The translations under genes and the position numbers were made by a program. The notes under the pieces were generated by a model. That model was not told where the DNA came from and made no database searches. It saw only the letters and a list, made by a program, of their open reading frames with translations. From contig JAUWLI010000017.1 in NCBI GenBank assembly GCA_030613765.1, positions 1 through 20,056 on the forward strand: a stretch of DNA of 20,056 nucleotides, read 5' to 3'. Below are positions 14,897 to 20,056 of the stretch, in pieces. Numbering within the stretch: the first letter of the stretch is position 1; each line of letters starts with the position of its first letter. The stretch comes from Phycisphaerae bacterium. Lineage in GTDB: Bacteria > Planctomycetota > Phycisphaerae > Sedimentisphaerales > SG8-4.

Positions 14897-15655
14897 CTAC
14901 TTTATTCGTTTTTGAGCGATAACGCTTGTTAAGGGCTGCACGAAGTTGGGGATGATTTTTTCAGCCATGAGTTCCTCCGCCAGCCGGCATTGGTGTTCGA
15001 AAGAGGTCATTGCGTCAAATTTTTCCGTACTCGATGGATATTGCCGGATTGTAAAGAAAAGGCTTATTGCTTCATCCGATCTGGACTTTTGCTTTCCGTT
15101 CTCCATGATGCCTGTTTTTGACTCTACGCTGACTCGTGCCTGCGTACGGCAATCCTCCGATAGCGCCACCACCACCGCCGGAGAAAAGCTGACCGGGCTG
15201 GCAGAAGGCATGTCCAGGAGGCAGCTAAACGCCGTTGAGCCGAACAGCGCCTCGGCGATAATCTCATCTTGGCTGCCGATGTAATCGAAATCCATCGCCA
15301 AAGTAACATCCAGCGAATCGATATCAAGATGGTTTATGCCGAGCATGTAGGGGGCAAGCTCCAGCACTAATCTGTCCTGGCTGTAAGCGTCTTCGAAGTT
15401 CGAGGGATTGACGACGCCGGACCCGATTCGGTCTGTTTCCATAGCAATCCAGCGGTATTGGCCGGTATTGCGGTCCTCTTCCAGGCAGTACTCGTTGCTT
15501 TCCCGGCGGTAGAAACTGCACATGGATGGAAATTGTTTTTGTATCCGCTCGAAAAAGTTCAGAATGGTATCGCGCTCGGTTGGCAAGTCAAGCTCGGTAT
15601 TGATGTGCATATCGATATAAAAATCGTCACACAGGCAGTTATAATCTTCTGACAT
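14897..15655 (-). CDS. Uncharacterised cytoplasmic protein
   Basis: A 252-residue acidic protein with no signal peptide or membrane helix and no family that I can name. Notable stretches are FYIDMHINTELDLPTERDTILNFFERIQKQFPSM near the N terminus, YRWIAMETDRIGSGVVNPSNFEDAYSQDRLVLELAPYMLGI in the middle, and a Ser/Thr-rich C-terminal half with SLFFTIRQYP. The pattern suggests an alpha/beta globular protein. Several cysteines near the start (CLCDDF at 7-12) are not arranged as an obvious metal site. A strong GGAGGT precedes the ATG by 11 bases, and a promoter with a perfect TATAAT lies about 110 bases upstream. It is probably co-transcribed with the 153-residue membrane protein downstream. Confidence 0.75.
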   Translation of the reverse strand: MSEDYNCLCDDFYIDMHINTELDLPTERDTILNFFERIQKQFPSMCSFYRRESNEYCLEEDRNTGQYRWIAMETDRIGSGVVNPSNFEDAYSQDRLVLELAPYMLGINHLDIDSLDVTLAMDFDYIGSQDEIIAEALFGSTAFSCLLDMPSASPVSFSPAVVVALSEDCRTQARVSVESKTGIMENGKQKSRSDEAISLFFTIRQYPSSTEKFDAMTSFEHQCRLAEELMAEKIIPNFVQPLTSVIAQKRIK

Positions 15656-15765
15656 ATCAGAAACATACCTCCAAAAGAAATAAGAGATTAAACGGGCCGT
15701 AATTTTCGCATAAATTCAAGCTTACCTCAAGAGATAAACTAACACAAAACCGCCCAAAACGCAGT

Positions 15766-15793
15766 ATTATAAGGTGAAAAACTAAAAAGTCTA
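15766..15793 (-). promoter_or_regulatory. Promoter for the 14897-15655 gene
   Basis: The minus strand has a perfect TATAAT (15766-15771) with TAGACT (15788-15793, four of six to TTGACA) 16 bases upstream. The expected start near 15760 gives a leader of about 105 bases ending in GGAGGT. Confidence 0.55.
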
Positions 15794-15876
15794 TCACAAA
15801 ATCAGGTTTTTGTTGTCGGGCAATCCGGCCTCCATTTATCCAATGGTGGGCAGGAATCGCAAATAGACGCCGGGAG

Positions 15877-16143
15877 TTAATCGTCATACGCAATAGCATA
15901 TATTTCCTCTGAAATTGGGTTCGTTTTGGGTTCGTTTTTACAAATTACCCAATTTGATATATTTTCATATCCCTTTGTTATGTAAGATGTTACGTTCATT
16001 TTACCCTTTTTGAGTTTGGCTTTGTTTGGGTTTGTTTGGCTTTGTTTTTTCCCACAGGACCAAGTGTCTATTTGTTCATAATCTCTTGTTATAAAATCGG
16101 TTACGTTCACTTGACTTTTTCGGAATTTGGCTTTGTTTTGCAT
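15877..16143 (-). repeat. ORF-like dispersed repeat with 37-codon period
   Basis: The minus strand keeps a frame open from MQNKAKF (16143) to the stop at 15877. It reads as two related 37-residue units: MNVTSYITKGYENISNW... and VNVTDFITRDYEQIDTW..., joined by Lys/Asn/Gln/Pro-rich linkers. At DNA level, 15964-16030 and 16075-16141 are the matching copies, 111 bases apart. Smaller direct repeats sit inside: GGGTTCGTTTT twice (15917-15938) and three 10-base TTTGGCTTTG-type units (16015-16044). No ribosome binding site is apparent and composition is unlike the neighbouring genes. I recall similar QNKxNxxKxxxNV...ITKDYEN text in other Phycisphaerae assemblies, so a dispersed repeat is more likely than a normal gene. 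That recollection is not verified. Confidence 0.55.
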
Positions 16144-16154
16144 AAAAAGTTTGA

Positions 16155-16203
16155 TTTGTAGAGAACCCACGACATTTGTAGAATGTCCTCTACAGTTGTA
16201 GAG
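16155..16203. repeat. Three iteron-like units with exact 20-base period
   Basis: TTTGTAGAG (16155), TTTGTAGAA (16175) and GTTGTAGAG (16195) recur at an exact 20-base spacing, about two helical turns. The second unit lies in the inverted repeat GACATT-TGTAG-AATGTC (16171-16187). The third is half of the palindrome CTCTACA-GT-TGTAGAG (16188-16203). The layout resembles a protein-binding array, but function is unknown. Confidence 0.5.
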
Positions 16204-16293
16204 TACCCCAAGCCAAATGATTAATGATAAATGATTATTTGTTTTTGACTGTATCATCATATTGGGTAAGGAGTTATCCAGCATACTGAAATC

Positions 16294-16321
16294 CTAAATT
16301 CTAAGCTCTAAACTCTAAACA
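16294..16321. repeat. Four tandem 7-base CTAAAYY-like units
   Basis: CTAAATT, CTAAGCT, CTAAACT and CTAAACA follow one another without gaps, flanked by a direct repeat AAATCCTAA at 16289-16297 and 16321-16329. A related sequence (CTAAACGCTCAAATTCTAAATCC) occurs at 14378-14400 by the purA promoter, suggesting a short dispersed AT-rich repeat. Confidence 0.5.
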
Positions 16322-16380
16322 AATCCTAATTACCAAAATAAAAATGTTCAAAACTTAGGCTGGCTGGCCCTATGTCCTTG

Positions 16381-16473
16381 CTGCGCTGCAGCTTACGACT
16401 TGCGGTTCTCCGCAAAATCCGACGCCTGCCGGCGGTTTACGTTTGCCTGCCGGCCCCTAAGGGACAGGCAAAC
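16381..16473. repeat. Hairpin-rich cassette in intergenic DNA
   Basis: Three stem-loops lie in a row: TTGCGG-TTCT-CCGCAA (16400-16415), CGCC-TGCC-GGCG (16423-16434), and GTTTGCCTG (16441-16449) paired with CAGGCAAAC (16465-16473), with CCC/GGG inside the last loop. GC content is well above that of the flanks. CTGCCGG is repeated at 16426-16432 and 16447-16453. The composition and palindromes resemble a REP- or MITE-like dispersed element. No T-run follows on either strand, so it is not a clear terminator. Confidence 0.55.
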
Positions 16474-16622
16474 ATTACAATATGTTAACAGATTACCAAA
16501 CAAAAGTAAACAAAAAAAAATGACCAAAAATGGATTTTTTTTGACCACCAATTCTACACTATTCTAAATTCCCCTTCCTGCCGCCCTATTTCCCCTCCAT
16601 CCACCGCTCTGATACTCAATTG
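16474..16622. other. AT-rich spacer and purine/pyrimidine tract 3' of the GLUG gene
   Basis: No gene is visible. TGACC occurs twice around AAAAATGGATTTTTTTT (16520-16545), giving only a weak AT hairpin that might end the GLUG transcript. From about 16562 to 16610 the plus strand is nearly all pyrimidine, so the minus strand (mRNA sense just after the GLUG stop) carries several G-runs, including two GGGG and one GGG. Confidence 0.4.
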
Positions 16623-19544
16623 TCAAAAACCTCTCAGCCAGTTATCAGCAAAGATTCTAAGATCCTTGATATCTACAGAGCCGAGCTGGTCAAGGTCTCT
16701 GCCGTCGCAATCATTCGATACAGCGCAGTTATCTTCGGCCCAGTGTTCTGCAAAAAACGAAAAATCAACGAAATTAATTCCATCCGGACAGAGAAAATCG
16801 CCCAACGGAAATTCCCATGCTAACCGAGGATAACCGACGAGATCTTCACAAAGCCTCCATATATAGTCCGTCCCATTCGCGGTTTCTCCGACAAAATCCC
16901 AGCCGGCATCAGTAAAAGTGCTCATCATCTGCATTTCGGCTGTCATCTTACCCATCCCACCAGAACTGGTTTCCTGCCAGCTAGTGTCAATATCCCAGAA
17001 TGAATTGGAAACTGACCCACCATCATTTAATCCCACGAGTCCACCGACATCCGTTGCTCCGGTAACCCTGCCTACCGAATAGCAGTTGGATACTTCTTTA
17101 TCACTAAATCCTACAAGTCCACCGACCCTGTTATTTCCCAAAACACCACCTTGTGAATAGCAATTGGAGATCTTATACCTATTGCGCCCAGCAAATCCGC
17201 CAACGTAAGTTATTCCTGAAATACTGCCTGTTGAATAACAATTTCTAATCGTTGAATTATTGTATCCAACAAGTCCGCCAGCCTCATTATTTCCTGAGAC
17301 GCTGCTCGATGAGCCACAGCTGCGTATCGGTCCCATATTCTCTCCAACAAGTCCGCCGACCCATCGATTTGCAGAAACCAACCCTGTGGTGTAACAGTCA
17401 CGGATTTCAAAGTCAGATCTGTATATATGCATATGCCTACCGACCAGCCCACCAACTGCGTCATCATTCCCCGAAATGACGCTACTGGCTGAAGTGCAGT
17501 TGTAGATAATTCCGGAATTTGATCCAACCAAGCCGCCAACGTAACCACTGCCGAGATTAAAGCCCTGACCACCGCCAGAAACACTACCTGATGAAGTGCA
17601 GTTCAAGATTGTACCATTCCTATTAAATCCCACCAAGCCACCAACATACCTTTTACCGGATACATTGGTCAAATCAGCGTGGCAGCCGCTGATGGTGCCG
17701 TATTCTAATCTCCCTACCAGTGTGCCGACATTATCAGCTGTTTGTGCTTCGATGCAGGAAACCGTCAGATTCAGATCCTTGATTTCTGCATGTATGTTGC
17801 TAATACAGGCAAAGAACCCTGCCTCAACCTCATTTGAAGACCTATAAGTGAAGTTAGAGATCATCCTATCATTACCATCAAAAGTACCAGTGAACGGAAA
17901 CACATTATTGCCAATTATGAAAAACTCAGTACCGGCTAAGTCAATATCATTGATTAACCGAAAATGTCTTCCCATCAGTCTTTGATTGTGGCCGATATGG
18001 TTCAATTCCGCTGCTGTCAAGATCAGGTAGGGATCATTAGGTTCTCCAGTACCACCTGAAAAAGTTGGCAGAACCGGCAAAGGCGACAGTTGCCACCATA
18101 GAATCGGATACCCACCGGCGTTAGGCTCGGCCCAATCATCACTGGGGCCGTTCTCATATTCACCTGCAAAGTCCCATCCTGCTTCGATAAAGGTACTTTT
18201 GGTTTGCATGTTCGCAGAGGATTCTCCGATCACATTAGGATCGGTCGTATTTCCAACACCTGTGAGTAATGGATTAACTGTATTATCCCAAAAACATTTA
18301 GTATAGAAACTACTATTATCATATCCTGTCAGGCCGCCAATATTTGTATTACCCGTGACATATCCGGCTGCATAGGAGTTGGATATAGTCGCTATCAACA
18401 CAGTTTCTCCCACCAGCCCGCCGACACTATCATCTCCTGAAACGTTGCCGGTTGAATAGCACTGGGTAACCGTACCATACTTGAGAACCTTTCCTACCAA
18501 TCCGCCGACATCAGTATTTCCCGAAACGCTGCCACAGGCATAGGAGTTGGTTACTATTCCACTCCAATTTACTCCAAATAGCCCGCCGACAGCATGGTCT
18601 CCAGAAGCGCTGCCCGTAGCATAGCAGTTAAATACTGTTCCAGAACTTGAACCTACCAGACCACCGACAGCATAGCTATCACTCCTGACTGAAGCCGTGG
18701 AGAAACAGTTGTCGATTCTACCTTTATTGTTTGCTACCAGTCCACCAACATAGCTCACCCCAAAGATGTCACCGGCTGAATTGCAGTCGGATATGGTTCC
18801 AGAATTATGTCCCGCCAACCCACCAATATGAGCATTGCCAATGACGGAAACTGCTGAGTAGCATTTGGATACTATTCCCCCATTGTATCCTATCAACCCG
18901 CCGATGTCATACTGTCCCAAAATATTACCAGTGGCATGGCAGTTGGAGATTTGGGTGGTACTGCCGGTTGAACCGATCAAACCACCTAGACCGCGATCCC
19001 CCGTAATGCTGCCGCCCTCAACATAACAGTCGGTGATTGTTCCATTTACTAAATAGCCTACCAGTGAGCCAGCATGGGCTTCCACTGCAACATTAGGGTC
19101 AATCAGTCTCAAATTTTTAATCTCTGCGTTTTCTCCATCAACAACCCCGAAAAGTCCTATTATATATATACCTGTGTAACTATAAGTAAAATTCAAAATC
19201 TTGTGGTAGCTACCATCGAAAGTACCTGTAAACGGGGTACTGACAAGAATAGGCCACATGCCACCAAGCTGAATGAAGCCTGTGCCAATGATATTGAACA
19301 CCGGCCTCCCCTCCTTCCCATCAAACTCACCCAAATCTATATCCGCCATAAGCTTAAAATGCTTGTCCCAGTCATTAGCATCAGCCCCTATAGCCTGCAT
19401 ATGATTTGCATCATAAATAAGATATGGGTCATTCGAAGTGCCACTACCGCCGCCGTATTTGGCTTGGGCCGAAAGACTACAACAGCAGATGATTAATAAT
19501 ACAGTAATTTTCCCCAACAGATTTGAATTCCTCGTCCCACTCAT
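16623..19544 (-). CDS. Secreted GLUG-repeat beta-helix protein with dockerin-like C terminus
   Basis: A 973-residue exported protein, probably at the cell surface and probably adhesive or glycan-related by family. A signal peptide is clear: hydrophobic ITVLLIICCCSLS, with likely cleavage after AQA at 28. Two modules follow, at about 30-490 and 495-915. Each opens with G(S)GT/EPNDPYLI...HFxLxxDIDL. Each then carries nine or ten GLUG repeats (VGGLVGxNxGTIxNCYSTGxVSG, period about 25 residues), and ends with FWD...M...TFxxAGWDFxGExxNG....W...GYPxLxW. The tail (919-973) has two EF-hand-like halves (FVDFSFFAEHW, DIKDLRIFADNWL) resembling the dockerin-like ends of Phycisphaerae secreted proteins. 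Start 19544 has AAGGAGG eight bases upstream and a promoter at 19653-19681. Composition is Asn/Gly/Ser-rich, unlike the housekeeping neighbours. Confidence 0.93.
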   Translation of the reverse strand: MSGTRNSNLLGKITVLLIICCCSLSAQAKYGGGSGTSNDPYLIYDANHMQAIGADANDWDKHFKLMADIDLGEFDGKEGRPVFNIIGTGFIQLGGMWPILVSTPFTGTFDGSYHKILNFTYSYTGIYIIGLFGVVDGENAEIKNLRLIDPNVAVEAHAGSLVGYLVNGTITDCYVEGGSITGDRGLGGLIGSTGSTTQISNCHATGNILGQYDIGGLIGYNGGIVSKCYSAVSVIGNAHIGGLAGHNSGTISDCNSAGDIFGVSYVGGLVANNKGRIDNCFSTASVRSDSYAVGGLVGSSSGTVFNCYATGSASGDHAVGGLFGVNWSGIVTNSYACGSVSGNTDVGGLVGKVLKYGTVTQCYSTGNVSGDDSVGGLVGETVLIATISNSYAAGYVTGNTNIGGLTGYDNSSFYTKCFWDNTVNPLLTGVGNTTDPNVIGESSANMQTKSTFIEAGWDFAGEYENGPSDDWAEPNAGGYPILWWQLSPLPVLPTFSGGTGEPNDPYLILTAAELNHIGHNQRLMGRHFRLINDIDLAGTEFFIIGNNVFPFTGTFDGNDRMISNFTYRSSNEVEAGFFACISNIHAEIKDLNLTVSCIEAQTADNVGTLVGRLEYGTISGCHADLTNVSGKRYVGGLVGFNRNGTILNCTSSGSVSGGGQGFNLGSGYVGGLVGSNSGIIYNCTSASSVISGNDDAVGGLVGRHMHIYRSDFEIRDCYTTGLVSANRWVGGLVGENMGPIRSCGSSSSVSGNNEAGGLVGYNNSTIRNCYSTGSISGITYVGGFAGRNRYKISNCYSQGGVLGNNRVGGLVGFSDKEVSNCYSVGRVTGATDVGGLVGLNDGGSVSNSFWDIDTSWQETSSGGMGKMTAEMQMMSTFTDAGWDFVGETANGTDYIWRLCEDLVGYPRLAWEFPLGDFLCPDGINFVDFSFFAEHWAEDNCAVSNDCDGRDLDQLGSVDIKDLRIFADNWLRGF

Positions 19545-19652
19545 TCTACTGTCCTCCTTGCCCCCATAAATCCTACCTAAGCCGAACTACACCAACTACG
19601 ACCTACAATCGCATATAACAGAAGAAAAAATCCCTCAAAGAAGCTGAAACCT

Positions 19653-19681
19653 ACTTTACCATAACTTCGGGGATTTGTCAA
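19653..19681 (-). promoter_or_regulatory. Promoter of the GLUG-repeat gene
   Basis: Minus-strand TTGACA (19676-19681, perfect) and TAAAGT (19653-19658, four of six) lie 17 bases apart. Transcription near 19646 gives a leader of about 100 bases that ends with AAGGAGG (19553-19559). The leader contains a degenerate copy of the ACTACGAAC-type repeat seen between ruvA and ruvB. Confidence 0.6.
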
Positions 19682-19695
19682 ACCAAATAAAATGC

Positions 19696-19715
19696 AAAAA
19701 GTGCTTTATAAGCAC
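19696..19715 (-). terminator. Probable intrinsic terminator after the partial membrane gene
   Basis: On the minus strand GTGCTT-ATA-AAGCAC (19701-19715) is followed at once by five T (19696-19700) and further T-rich sequence. The stem is short, at six pairs. It lies 24 bases after the stop at 19739 and just before the GLUG promoter, which fits a transcript boundary. Confidence 0.55.
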
Positions 19716-19738
19716 ATAAATAGCGCCGTCTAAGTTTT

Positions 19739-20056
19739 TCAATCAGGATTTTTAAGCTTCGGCTCAGGCAGCCTCAGCTCTGTAATTATCGCTCCGATAG
19801 TTGAGATAATAGCGAAGACGAATACGGGCCAGACGCAGTCCGCAGCAATATCGCCAACCGGTATTTTCTTGACCAGCAGGCCCGAGACTACCGTATAAAG
19901 CAGCCCAAGTGCGATACCGCAGACAGTCGCAGCCACAAACCTTTTCCACAATTTTGCCCCGCCGCAACCGAAAGTAACCCCTGCCCCGCAAGCCAGCGGC
20001 ACGAGAAACGCAAGGTACCAAATATCTTTCAACCCCGGCGTATTGCCGATATTATT
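19739..20056 (-). CDS. C-terminal part of a membrane protein, cut by the window edge
   Basis: The frame stays open to the last base of the window (reading NNIGNTPG before a TTG at 20032), so the true start lies beyond 20056 and only the last 105 residues or so are seen. They contain about three hydrophobic helices: DIWYLAFLVPLACGAGVTFG, FVAATVCGIALGLLYTVVSGLL, and CVWPVFVFAIISTIGAIITEL. Short polar loops separate them, and the hydrophilic tail is LRLPEPKLKNPD. This looks like the end of a polytopic transporter or membrane enzyme; I cannot name the family. A terminator follows. Confidence 0.65.
   Translation of the reverse strand, partial: NNIGNTPGLKDIWYLAFLVPLACGAGVTFGCGGAKLWKRFVAATVCGIALGLLYTVVSGLLVKKIPVGDIAADCVWPVFVFAIISTIGAIITELRLPEPKLKNPD

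Noticed and set aside
15657..15899. 80-codon minus-strand frame MLLRMTINS...
   Set aside because: It covers the promoter and leader of the 14897-15655 gene, has no ribosome binding site and has no recognisable protein features.
16441..16473. Large hairpin as terminator of the GLUG gene
   Set aside because: It lies about 150 bases past the stop and has no T-run on the minus strand.
16700..19200. Regularly repeated DNA resembling a CRISPR array
   Set aside because: The period of about 75 bases comes from GLUG coding repeats within one long open frame. Repeats are imperfect and spacers are not unique.

Overview
The window looks like a chromosomal segment from a member of the phylum Planctomycetota, most likely class Phycisphaerae. 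This is inferred from protein character, not from a marker-gene search. The clues are a RuvA with a glycine-rich insertion where other bacteria have an acidic pin, a CdsA with a PGFGG...DIID signature, a large secreted GLUG-repeat protein ending in a dockerin-like double EF-hand tail, and long intergenic stretches of degenerate repeats that keep reading frames open.

Left arm, plus strand (1-6055): cysS overlaps ruvC by ATGA. A reverse-oriented TfoX N-domain gene and about 340 bases of gene-poor DNA separate ruvC from ruvA and ruvB. The ruvA-ruvB gap is filled by a short TAGTTCGTAGTT-type inverted repeat, and neither ruvA nor ruvB has a Shine-Dalgarno sequence. After ruvB comes an unfamiliar 450-residue protein: a four-cysteine zinc-finger-like head, about 300 residues of Glu/Pro-rich repeats and two C-terminal membrane segments. 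Its stop codon overlaps that of recO, which converges from the other side.

Central block, minus strand (14280 down to 6052): purA, uppS, cdsA, phoH, a 7TM-HD phosphohydrolase, ybeY, a CNNM/CorC-type CBS protein and recO run in one direction with gaps of 5 to 77 bases. They probably form one long housekeeping operon driven from a good promoter ahead of purA (about 14390-14418). The block joins purine synthesis, polyprenyl and phospholipid precursor synthesis, ribosome/RNA maturation (phoH-ybeY-ybeX association), probable cyclic dinucleotide turnover and recombinational repair. Together with ruvCAB, the window holds four recombination-repair genes. Upstream of purA lie two minus-strand genes of unknown function (14415-15655) with their own promoter.

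Right part (15656-20056): about 0.97 kb without a convincing gene carries several stacked repeat types (a 37-codon-period ORF-like repeat, 20-base iteron-like units, 7-base CTAAAYY units and a hairpin cassette). Next is a 973-residue secreted GLUG-repeat protein on the minus strand with a clear promoter and a strong ribosome binding site. Last is the 3' end of a membrane protein gene that runs off the window edge, followed by a probable terminator. No rRNA, tRNA, CRISPR array, transposase or phage gene was seen. The features most worth following are the Glu/Pro-repeat zinc-finger membrane protein, the 7TM-HD protein that lacks an extracellular sensor domain, the two-module GLUG protein and the repeat-laden intergenic region.
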